Shown here: piece by piece, positions 53,331 to 60,238 of the stretch
How positions within the stretch are numbered: position 1 is the stretch's first letter
Layout: every line of letters begins with the position of its first letter
Assembly (NCBI GenBank): GCA_029265355.1
Contig: JAJUJL010000013.1
Coordinates: forward strand, 62,001 to 126,000
Reading direction: 5' to 3'
Length of the DNA stretch: 64,000 bases
DNA from: Chloroflexota bacterium
Lineage (GTDB): Bacteria > Chloroflexota > Anaerolineae > Anaerolineales > UBA4823
Notes under the pieces: model-generated
Told to the model about the DNA's origin: nothing
What the model saw: the letters and a program-made list of their open reading frames with translations, nothing else
Databases searched by the model: none
Translations under genes and position numbers: made by a program

Positions 53331-54059
53331 TCAATTCCTCGCCAGCACCACCGCCAGCTTAAAACTATCTCCCGCGCTCCCCGTGCGCGTCGCCACCGCC
53401 CGCACATACCGGTCAACCGTCCCCGTCACCGCAATCCGCTCGCTGCCCCGCACCGTCCCATTTAGCGTGAACGTGATCAAATCCGCCCACGTGCTGTTAT
53501 CCGGCGCATCTTGCAGCTTCACCACATACGTATCCGTCGATGTCGGCGTCAACACCTCCAGATACCCGCTCGCTCCATTCGCCGAGCTTGCCGCGTTATC
53601 CACGCTGGTGAAGTTCGTCGTAGCCGTGATCGTCGTATTCGCCTGCACGATGCCATTTACGTCCGGCTTCTGCCCCGCCCCCAGGAACTTTGCGTTCGCA
53701 ATCACCGCATTTTTAACCGTTATCGGCGTCGTATAAGCGAACTCCTTGCACAGCAGCGCAAATGCCCCATCCCCGATCGTCGGCGCCGCATTATTCCCGA
53801 ACAGCGCCATGAACACCTTATCCGTATACCCGCCCGGCGATTTCAGCGCATCATGGCTCTGGTTTGCCACCGGATCCAAGAACGTGGTAATATTCGCCTC
53901 CCCTCTGGGCACCCCTGGCCCGCTGTTCTCCGAGCCATCCCCGAACGCTGCCAAATCCAGCTCGCCGTACTCAGCGATTGCATCCACCTGGTTGGATCGT
54001 CCGGTCAAGTCATACCCTGCAAAATAAATCTGTGTAAAACGTCCTGCCGTTCCGCTCAT
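53331..54059 (-). CDS. tail tube-like protein (copy 2)
   Basis: 242 residues from the ATG at 54059, whose A is shared with the TGA of the previous gene (TGATG); an ORF start at 54104 would lie inside that gene. MSGTAGRFTQIYFAGYDLTGR and EYGELDLAAFGDGSENSGPGVP align by eye with the other tube-like proteins, at lower identity. The second half (about 145-242, DTYVVKLQDAPDNSTWADLI) is an extra Ig-like or coat domain. It may be a second tube component or decorated tube subunit. Confidence 0.7.
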   Translation of the reverse strand: MSGTAGRFTQIYFAGYDLTGRSNQVDAIAEYGELDLAAFGDGSENSGPGVPRGEANITTFLDPVANQSHDALKSPGGYTDKVFMALFGNNAAPTIGDGAFALLCKEFAYTTPITVKNAVIANAKFLGAGQKPDVNGIVQANTTITATTNFTSVDNAASSANGASGYLEVLTPTSTDTYVVKLQDAPDNSTWADLITFTLNGTVRGSERIAVTGTVDRYVRAVATRTGSAGDSFKLAVVLARN

Positions 54060-54538
54060 CAAATCACCTCCTGCGGATGCACCAGCAGCTCCGCATAATG
54101 GCATAATACCCCGGCGAACATTCGATGCTCCATCGTCGCCAGGCTGACCACCGGCTCCTCCCGCTCCAAAACCGCGCTTTGCAGCGTTGTACTTGCCTCC
54201 AGCGCCGTCATCACCGCCAGCACCAGCGCAGCAAACGTCTTCTCCGTCGCCGCGCTGTCATCAACCGCCAGATACCCCCGGATGCGGTACGTATACCGCA
54301 CCCAGATCGTCCCCGTCGTGCCACCCCCCTCGAACCCGATCACCTCCTGCTGCACCTGCTGCAGGCTGATCTCCCACGCCCGCAGTTGGTCCACCCCGCC
54401 AATCGTCGCCTTATACAAAGCCAGGAGCTGCGCCCAATCGTCCATCCAGCGCGTATAATCGTGCACCTGCCCAATATTCGTCACCCCTTGCAGTACACTC
54501 TTGATCGCAGCCCGGTACGTCGTCTCACTGTAAGCCAT
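54059..54538 (-). CDS. putative tail terminator/completion protein
   Basis: 159 residues: AYSETTYRAAIKSVLQGVTNIGQVHDYTRW with VRYTYRIRGYLAVDDS, the helix-strand pattern and size of siphophage tail terminators. Place between gp10-like and tube genes supports this. No motif proves it. Confidence 0.6.
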   Translation of the reverse strand: MAYSETTYRAAIKSVLQGVTNIGQVHDYTRWMDDWAQLLALYKATIGGVDQLRAWEISLQQVQQEVIGFEGGGTTGTIWVRYTYRIRGYLAVDDSAATEKTFAALVLAVMTALEASTTLQSAVLEREEPVVSLATMEHRMFAGVLCHYAELLVHPQEVI

Positions 54539-54545
54539 CTTTATG

Positions 54546-54611
54546 CCTTAAAAATCTGTGACATCTGTGTAATCTGTGGAAAAATCTTTATCTGCGAAAA
54601 TCTGCGGATTG
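54546..54611 (+). repeat. dispersed repeat family D
   Basis: ATCTGTGACATCTGTGTAAT and further CTGTG/CTGCG units; internal period about 11 bp. It fills the 76-bp gap between two phage genes. On the minus strand it reads CCGCAGATTTTCGCAGAT. Confidence 0.7.
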
Positions 54612-54614
54612 TAT

Positions 54615-55184
54615 TTATCCCGCATCCTGCCTCAACCTCGCCACAACCTTCTCCGGCACCTGGTTCCAAATCCGCTCCACCCCACTCTGCCCGCCCTCAT
54701 TCCACGCCCGCTCGAACATATGCGCACCCTGCGTCCCATAGCGCGCAATCTTCGCCCGTACCGCCTTCGCAATCATCAGCGCATCCTCCCCCGGAAACTT
54801 CCGCATCGCCCACATCTCCAACGGCGCCAGCGGCGGCCAGTGCGGCCTGGTACCCTCTTCCACCCAATCCACATACGCGCTGGGCATCGCTGCCCCGGCC
54901 GCCCCACCGCCTGGACCATCTCCCGCACCCACCAAACCGCGCAGCTCGTCGATCGTGCTCGACTTCTCGAAACCATACGGCCAGGAAATCGCCGACCGCA
55001 GCAAGCCATAATTGACCGGCGCCCGCGCCGCAGCCATCCCCGTCAGCAGCATCCCGCTCTCATCCATCGCCTCCCCCATCACCTCCTCGATGTAATCCAC
55101 CACACCCGGCAGTGCATCAGCAAGCCTCAATAGCTCGCTAACATCGATGTCAACCGTAAAAAAAGCATCCTTTACTTCAGGCAT
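54615..55184 (-). CDS. HK97 gp10-like head-tail/tail component
   Basis: 189 residues. MAAARAPVNYGLLRSAISW, AYVDWVEEGTRPHWPPLAPLEMWA and a C-terminal helix (GVERIWNQVPEKVVARLRQ) are the conserved order of HK97 gp10-like proteins, which join head and tail. The basic and Trp-rich middle is typical. Confidence 0.82.
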   Translation of the reverse strand: MPEVKDAFFTVDIDVSELLRLADALPGVVDYIEEVMGEAMDESGMLLTGMAAARAPVNYGLLRSAISWPYGFEKSSTIDELRGLVGAGDGPGGGAAGAAMPSAYVDWVEEGTRPHWPPLAPLEMWAMRKFPGEDALMIAKAVRAKIARYGTQGAHMFERAWNEGGQSGVERIWNQVPEKVVARLRQDAG

Positions 55185-55190
55185 CTTAAA

Positions 55191-55224
55191 ACCTTCGCGT
55201 CTTAGCGCCTTCGCGGTTCATCTC
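55191..55224 (+). repeat. dispersed repeat family B, copy 2
   Basis: CCTTCGCGTCTTAGCGCCTT plus CGCGGTTC. It overlaps the last codons and stop of the connector gene (55218). Confidence 0.65.
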
Positions 55225-56423
55225 TTTGACTTCCGGTGGAACAGAAAATCTGCTCCCACCTCATACGCATAATCGATATCCGCCAGCGCCTGCCCGGGCT
55301 GCTTCTGCTCCTGCCCGATACCCGCCAGCATCTCATAACTCTTGCGGAACCGGTTCGCCAGGCTCAAATAAACATCCGCCTGCGTCCGCCGCTCCACACT
55401 GTCCGCTGCGATGCTCGAGGCTCGCTTCTGCCCATAGCGGGTCGCCAGCCATTCACAGCTCACACTTGCCGCCAGGTTGCATACCGCCTCAAAATGCCCC
55501 ATCGGCAAATCGATTAGCGCATCACTCGCCTCAACCCATACATATGACTTGCTGATTGCCAGGCGCACCGTCTCCGTGCTCGCCGGCGCATAACCGATCA
55601 ATCGCAGCCACTCCCCAGCCTCCGTCTCGTAAACGGTAAACTCTTCCTTCTCCAACTCCTGCGGATCCTCGTTGCTGCTGATCGAAGCTGCCGGGTATTC
55701 CACACCGTCCACGCTCGAGACGCCTTCCCGCCAACCCGGAACACTGGCCACGACCTCCAAAATTCCCGCGCTGTCCGTACCATACGCGCTCCACGCACTC
55801 CCGTTATACGTACTCACTGTCGCCGTCACACTGCTCTGGTCCACCCCCAGGATCACCTCCGCCGAACCATTCGCATACGTATACCCAGAACTTCGCAGCA
55901 CCGCATGATAATCGCCTGCCGGAAGCTCGTAGATCGTCCCAAATGTAAACCGCACCCGGTCATAACGACCCAGCGGCGCGCCATCCACGCCATCCAAATC
56001 AAGCGCCTCCGAGCTGACAACCAACTGGTCTGGAAGATCACTCCCGTTATCCGTCTTGACATCCACCAGCAGCGTCCCTGCCACCGTCGAGCCGGTTCTC
56101 CGCAGCCATAAGTTAATCCCGTGGATCTCCATCCGCCGCGCCAGCGTGAACTTGATCCCCAACTGCGAATCCGCCCCGCTGCTCGTCAGATCGATCCCTG
56201 CATCCCTGCCCGTCTCATCCACATCCACCACCCGGCCATAGAGCAGATAATAGGATTTACCGTCACCGGGAAACTCAACTGCCCGCCGCTCTGGCAGATC
56301 CCGGCTGTAACCACTGACCGCATGCCGAATTGCCAGATTGCGGTCAGCCTCGCTCAAATCGCTCGTCTCGATTCCCTGCAGCAGGCTGTCCAACCGAGAA
56401 TTAAAAGCTGATAACTTAATCAT
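55218..56423 (-). CDS. head-tail connector-like protein with inserted beta domain
   Basis: 401 residues. The N-terminal ~55 residues (LSEADRNLAIRHAVSGYSRDLPE) and the C-terminal ~110 (GHFEAVCNLAASVSCEWLATRYGQ, SLANRFRKSYEML) are helical and look like a head-completion adaptor. Between them (about 75-215) is a beta-sandwich (GIKFTLARRMEIHGINLWLRR, YELPAGDYHAVLRSSGYTY) of the kind found in carbohydrate-binding or choice-of-anchor modules. So an adaptor seems to carry a surface domain. The split is by eye. The 3' end overlaps a dispersed repeat. Confidence 0.6.
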   Translation of the reverse strand: MIKLSAFNSRLDSLLQGIETSDLSEADRNLAIRHAVSGYSRDLPERRAVEFPGDGKSYYLLYGRVVDVDETGRDAGIDLTSSGADSQLGIKFTLARRMEIHGINLWLRRTGSTVAGTLLVDVKTDNGSDLPDQLVVSSEALDLDGVDGAPLGRYDRVRFTFGTIYELPAGDYHAVLRSSGYTYANGSAEVILGVDQSSVTATVSTYNGSAWSAYGTDSAGILEVVASVPGWREGVSSVDGVEYPAASISSNEDPQELEKEEFTVYETEAGEWLRLIGYAPASTETVRLAISKSYVWVEASDALIDLPMGHFEAVCNLAASVSCEWLATRYGQKRASSIAADSVERRTQADVYLSLANRFRKSYEMLAGIGQEQKQPGQALADIDYAYEVGADFLFHRKSKR

Positions 56424-57331
56424 GACAACCTCGCCATCTCCACCAATACCTTCTCAGCCGGTCGCCCCAAAATATCCGCATTCCGCCAATTGCTCAGCAG
56501 CGCGTAAGGCATATAAGCCTCACACCCCACCTCGCGCGCAATCCAACACATCCGCCCCAACCAGGCCGCCTGCGCCGCCAAATACTCCGGCGTTGCTTCC
56601 CCATCATGCAATAAATTTGCTTCCGTCACCCAAATTGGAAGCTGCGACCATCGCCGGATTGCCTTGATCTCCTCATCGAACTGCGGCGGATTGACCTGGC
56701 CCCACCCGTTATAAAAATGCACATTCAACTGATCCACGAACGCCAACCCGCCTCCGCTCACAAAATCCGAGAAGAAATCTGTTACATACGTCGTCAGCCC
56801 CATCGAGATCACCAACCGCGGATGATCCCGTTTCAGCGCGTACGCCTGGCGCATGATCTCCAGGTACAACCCCGCATCTCCCAGGCAGCCGTAATGATCC
56901 TCGTAACCTGTCGCATTGTCCGGCTCATTCATCACCTGCACATACACCAGCTCGCCGATCGATCGCGCCACCAGGTTAATAATCTCCACAAACCGCCCAA
57001 TACACTCCGCCCGAATTGGCGAATCACCTACCAACGCATCCTCCTGCGCCCACCTCGGAATGCCGAAGAAATTCACCAGCGCCGGGATACCCAGCCGTTT
57101 CGCCTCATACCACACGTGGAAATACGACATCAAATAATCGAAATCCACCTGCCCCGGCTCCGGCTCGAACCTCGACCACAGAAAATTCGGCAGCCCCACC
57201 ACCTGCAACCCCAGGTTAGCATACACCTTTGCATCCAGTATCACACCCACCGAAGCCCCCACGCAAAAACCCTCCCGCTTGAGCAGCAGGCTCGGAGCTT
57301 TCAAAATTATCGGCATGTAAACCTGGGTCAT
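56420..57331 (-). CDS. clan GH-A glycoside hydrolase (TIM barrel), copy 1
   Basis: 303 residues. Clan GH-A marks: acid/base Glu136 in VMNEPDN after strand 4 and nucleophile Glu237 in WVTEANL after strand 7, with LNVHFYNGW between. Looks like endo-mannanase, cellulase or beta-galactosidase-type enzymes; the exact substrate is not clear. It lies inside the head-connector module, overlapping the connector gene by 4 bases, so it is likely a virion component rather than a lysis enzyme. No signal peptide. Confidence 0.78.
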   Translation of the reverse strand: MTQVYMPIILKAPSLLLKREGFCVGASVGVILDAKVYANLGLQVVGLPNFLWSRFEPEPGQVDFDYLMSYFHVWYEAKRLGIPALVNFFGIPRWAQEDALVGDSPIRAECIGRFVEIINLVARSIGELVYVQVMNEPDNATGYEDHYGCLGDAGLYLEIMRQAYALKRDHPRLVISMGLTTYVTDFFSDFVSGGGLAFVDQLNVHFYNGWGQVNPPQFDEEIKAIRRWSQLPIWVTEANLLHDGEATPEYLAAQAAWLGRMCWIAREVGCEAYMPYALLSNWRNADILGRPAEKVLVEMARLS

Positions 57332-57357
57332 CTAAAATCCTGTATCGATAATAAGAC

Positions 57358-58194
57358 TTAGCGGAACAAATCAACCTGTTCTTTCAGGCTCGCATTGCGC
57401 CAGCCCGTGTACCAGGTATAGCCCAGAACAACCTCGATAGCATAATGCGGTGCTTCGCCCAGCACCCAGGCGATGTACTCCGTCTGCAATTCCTCGAAGC
57501 GCGCTAAGTCGGAAGGCGGGTCGTCTGTCGCCGTGATCAGGTTCATCTCGGTCAGCCACAGCCGCGCACCTGGCAGGTATATCGTCATCAGGATTACTTT
57601 GCGGTCAAGGTCGTGACGGGGTATCCCCGGCATGCCGTCCCAATAGCCCGCGTAATCGTGGAAGCCCGCCGCGTAGACGGGCATTGCGCCAAGTTGCGCC
57701 AGAAACGCCTCGCTATTTTTATGCAACATAAAGCCGGTCACTAGCTTGCATCCTGGACATGCCTTCGCCACAGCCCGGACAAGTGCGCCGTAGGCTGGCG
57801 CTCTCGCCTCCCCCCAACAGCCGAAAAACTCAGCCGCCCCGCAGTAATCTGTGTCCGGCTCGTTCCAGGGCACAATATAATCCGCCCCGGTCAAGCGTTC
57901 CATATTCGCCGCCCATGCCGCCCAAACAGGAATAGCCGCATCGGTCAGCCCGCCCAGCGGGTGCATCATCCAGGCGGGCGCGCCGTGCAGTATCACGCCA
58001 CACATGCTACCCAGGGCGTGTATCTCTGCGCACCGGGCAGCCCACCATGCCGGATCGTCGCCGTAGCTCAGGTTAGCAAGCGCCTGCACAGCCACACTGG
58101 GTAGCGGCTTGTCAGCCTCGATGTTTATGCCGCGGATAACCGGCGTATGAATAAGAAGCGGAATAAAAATCAACCAGGTCAATCTTGCCCCCAT
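57358..58194 (-). CDS. clan GH-A glycoside hydrolase-like protein, copy 2
   Basis: 278 residues. Acid/base Glu112 in WNEPDTDYCG and probable nucleophile Glu216 in WLTEMNL. Its N-terminus has a hydrophobic stretch (LTWLIFIPLLIHTPVI) that may be a signal or a barrel strand. Related in plan but not close in sequence to the enzyme encoded next to it. It overlaps the LamG gene by 16 bases. As with its neighbour, presence in the head module is unusual. Confidence 0.75.
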   Translation of the reverse strand: MGARLTWLIFIPLLIHTPVIRGINIEADKPLPSVAVQALANLSYGDDPAWWAARCAEIHALGSMCGVILHGAPAWMMHPLGGLTDAAIPVWAAWAANMERLTGADYIVPWNEPDTDYCGAAEFFGCWGEARAPAYGALVRAVAKACPGCKLVTGFMLHKNSEAFLAQLGAMPVYAAGFHDYAGYWDGMPGIPRHDLDRKVILMTIYLPGARLWLTEMNLITATDDPPSDLARFEELQTEYIAWVLGEAPHYAIEVVLGYTWYTGWRNASLKEQVDLFR

Positions 58195-58880
58195 GTTCCG
58201 CCAGTAATCGTGCCGTTATTATTATTCACGCTTATATCATCCGCGGCCGTACCGGTTCCCTCATTAAGCGGCGCAAGTAGTATTGTGTTAGCATCAATGG
58301 CCGGGGTTGTTTTGCGGGCCGGTGGGGTAAAGTTGGTATTGTATCCGAGCTGATTGCCAGTCGATATCCGCAACCATCCATGCTTGCCGGTATGATAATT
58401 TGTCCAGCCTTCGCCACGTTTGCCCAGGAACAGCGAATAGCTCGCATCCGAAGGTATGCCACCGGATATATTTGTCTTGGTCGAATACGAAGAGGCCCAA
58501 GTGCCATTTATCGCAATCCAGTTGGTTGTGCCATCAAAATATAAGGCATAGTGAAACCAGACACCAGCGGCAGGCGTGCTGGTTGTTATCGCGGCAACAG
58601 CATTAGTAGTGACGCCTTTAATCGTAAATGAGAACGCTGCTCCGGCACTGTAAATCACCGCAAATCCCGCTGTTGCGACATTGACATCTGCTTTCGATAT
58701 AAGATACTTGCTTGCCACGTTCTCAAAGTATGTCCAGCCATCAATCGTAAATGCTCCTGCCGTAGGAATATCATCTAAGCTGGCAGCACTGCCGAAGTTT
58801 ACATACGTGCTAGTGCCGTTAAATATCAAATACGGACGTTTCAACCCTCCCCCCAGCACCGTCATCAATGACATCCTCAT
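58179..58880 (-). CDS. LamG/concanavalin-like jellyroll protein
   Basis: 233 residues, a single LamG-like domain: YLIFNGTSTYVNFGSA (start strand), GAFTIDGWTYFE, VWFHYALYFDGTTNWIAINGTW and HGWLRISTGNQL (end strands), with a C-terminal NNNNGTITGGTWG tail typical of laminin-G/pentraxin-type repeats. A capsid-surface or tail glycan binder, judged by its glycosidase neighbours. Confidence 0.8.
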   Translation of the reverse strand: MRMSLMTVLGGGLKRPYLIFNGTSTYVNFGSAASLDDIPTAGAFTIDGWTYFENVASKYLISKADVNVATAGFAVIYSAGAAFSFTIKGVTTNAVAAITTSTPAAGVWFHYALYFDGTTNWIAINGTWASSYSTKTNISGGIPSDASYSLFLGKRGEGWTNYHTGKHGWLRISTGNQLGYNTNFTPPARKTTPAIDANTILLAPLNEGTGTAADDISVNNNNGTITGGTWGQD

Positions 58881-58948
58881 CTTCCACCTCCGCGGATAAC
58901 CGCCATTATCGGTACAGAATCACCGGCCATCGTCATCACCTTATCCAC
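58877..58948 (-). CDS. possible very short phage ORF
   Basis: GTG-initiated frame of 23 residues (DKVMTMAGDSVPIMAVIRGG), whose TGA shares bases with the ATG of the LamG gene (ATGA). A G-rich run lies upstream. Could be translational coupling only. Confidence 0.25.
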   Translation of the reverse strand: MDKVMTMAGDSVPIMAVIRGGGR

Positions 58949-58969
58949 AATAAAGGCGGTCCCCCCGCC

Positions 58970-59227
58970 CTACCAATACTTCAAAAAGCACACCTTATCC
59001 CCGTTCGTCGCCACATCGAACTCCAGCTCATTCAAATTACTCACCCGCACCACCACCTGCGCCCCGGCTGGAATCGCATACTTCTCCGTGCTTCCCACAG
59101 TCCCCACCAACACATACGCCCCCGTATTCGTCGGCATCGGCGCAATATAAAACTCCTGCCCGGCCTCATCATCGCCTTGCACCGGCGTCCCAGCAGTCGT
59201 CACCGTGATTTGCCCTGATCTTGCCAT
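58970..59227 (-). CDS. small phage structural-like protein
   Basis: 85 residues of mixed short strands: ARSGQITVTTAGTPVQGDDE, GAYVLVGTVGSTEKYAIPAG, AQVVVRVSNLNELEFDVATN. No family recognised; a small head-decoration or fibre-type beta barrel would fit size and location. Confidence 0.65.
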   Translation of the reverse strand: MARSGQITVTTAGTPVQGDDEAGQEFYIAPMPTNTGAYVLVGTVGSTEKYAIPAGAQVVVRVSNLNELEFDVATNGDKVCFLKYW

Positions 59228-59272
59228 CGCCTTAACTCCTCAAGGCCCGGCCTCATCGACCGGGCCTTGCAT

Positions 59273-59590
59273 CTACTTCCTCTTCGACCGCTTCGTAGCG
59301 ACCCGCTTCTCTGGCTCCAGTTGCCCCTTCCCTTCAGGGAAGGGGGGTGGGGGGTTAGGTGCTTCCGGCATCTCCTCAACCGCTACCGGCTTTTCTTCCT
59401 CAGCCAAACTTAGCGCCTTTGCGCCTTCGCGGTAAGGAAACTGAAACACCTTGATCCCACCGATCCCCTCATCCACCAGCACACGCGCCACCACCGACCC
59501 GTCCGGCTCATACTGCCATCGCGCTGAGTGCACCCTGGCCCCTGGCGCGAGCTTCAACTCCGCCAGGACGGCCTGCAGTTTCTCATCCAT
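59273..59590 (-). CDS. phage protein containing two dispersed repeats in frame
   Basis: 105 residues. The first ~50 (MDEKLQAVLAELKLAPGARV, VARVLVDEGIGGIKVFQFPY) look like a normal small phage protein. The last ~55 are largely made by two intergenic repeat families read in frame: family B gives YREGAKALSLAEEE (59406-59441) and family A gives NPPPPFPEGKGQLE (59322-59360). A basic tail RVATKRSKRK ends it. So the C-terminus has probably been extended by repeat insertion. Confidence 0.65.
   Translation of the reverse strand: MDEKLQAVLAELKLAPGARVHSARWQYEPDGSVVARVLVDEGIGGIKVFQFPYREGAKALSLAEEEKPVAVEEMPEAPNPPPPFPEGKGQLEPEKRVATKRSKRK
59322..59360 (+). repeat. dispersed repeat family A, copy 3 (inside a CDS)
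   Basis: CCCCTTCCCTTCAGGGAAGG then GGGGTGGGGGGTTAGGT. The clearest copy of the family. Confidence 0.75.
59406..59441 (+). repeat. dispersed repeat family B, copy 3 (inside a CDS)
   Basis: CTTAGCGCCTTTGCGCCTTC then GCGGTAAGG, identical over most of its length to the copy near 45382. Confidence 0.75.
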
Positions 59591-59596
59591 GATGAC

Positions 59597-60106
59597 CTAC
59601 AGCCGTACGTCGAACTTTGCGATCGCGTCACCGACCTTGACAACGGTGGTTGCAGCCGCATCGACGGACAACTCAACGAAATACATCGCATCGTCATCCA
59701 TCCATTCAGGAGTGCTGACCGTCAGCACCATCGTGTGCTCGTCGGCCGCGTAGCGCTCAGCTGCCGTGTCGTGGCCGGTATCGTACGTGGTGGTGACTGC
59801 CGCAGCAGACATCGCCGTACCATTGACCGGCATGCTCGCCTTGTACAGCGCAGCCGAAACAGCATCCGCAGCCGCCGTCCCAATGACATAGTAGATCGTC
59901 ACGCTCTTGATCCGGCAGCCCTTATAGCCGTTGGCATTCTGCAGCGGCGCATTGATCGGAATGCGGATCGTCGAGGCCTCATCGGTGGCGGTCTTGTTGT
60001 TGGTCCACACATTGCTGGCGACCGTCTTCGTCCAGGTGCCGGTAACGAACTCCATCGCTCCGATCGGAATTACCACCGCGCACTCGGTATCATGTACGTA
60101 ACCCAT
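59597..60106 (-). CDS. unrecognised phage head-module protein
   Basis: 169 residues, 6 bp before the repeat-bearing gene. Short strands and Ala/Thr-rich loops (RIPINAPLQNANGYKGCRIK, SAALYKASMPVNGTAM, MYFVELSVDAAATTVVKVG) suggest a beta-rich decoration or fibre protein. No family recognised. It is the first gene after the capsid gene. Confidence 0.7.
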   Translation of the reverse strand: MGYVHDTECAVVIPIGAMEFVTGTWTKTVASNVWTNNKTATDEASTIRIPINAPLQNANGYKGCRIKSVTIYYVIGTAAADAVSAALYKASMPVNGTAMSAAAVTTTYDTGHDTAAERYAADEHTMVLTVSTPEWMDDDAMYFVELSVDAAATTVVKVGDAIAKFDVRL

Positions 60107-60193
60107 CGCTTAATCCTCCTGTCCGGACCGGTCTACCCGTCCCGGCTCCTATATCCCTTTCGGGTTGCTAACACACATTACCTGCTCAGAAAT

Positions 60194-60237
60194 CCCTTCC
60201 CCTCTCCCAGGATGGGAGAGGGGTCAGGGGTGAGGGC
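60194..60237 (+). repeat. dispersed repeat family A, copy 4
   Basis: CCCCTCTCCCAGGATGGGAG, then AGGGGTCAGGGGTGAGGG. The core palindrome differs from the other copies but the layout is the same. It ends two bases before the capsid stop. Confidence 0.7.
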
Positions 60238-60238
60238 A

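Noticed and set aside
56420-58194. The two glycosidases as endolysins
   Set aside because: No muramidase or amidase motif and no holin nearby. They are clan GH-A enzymes and part of the structural operon.
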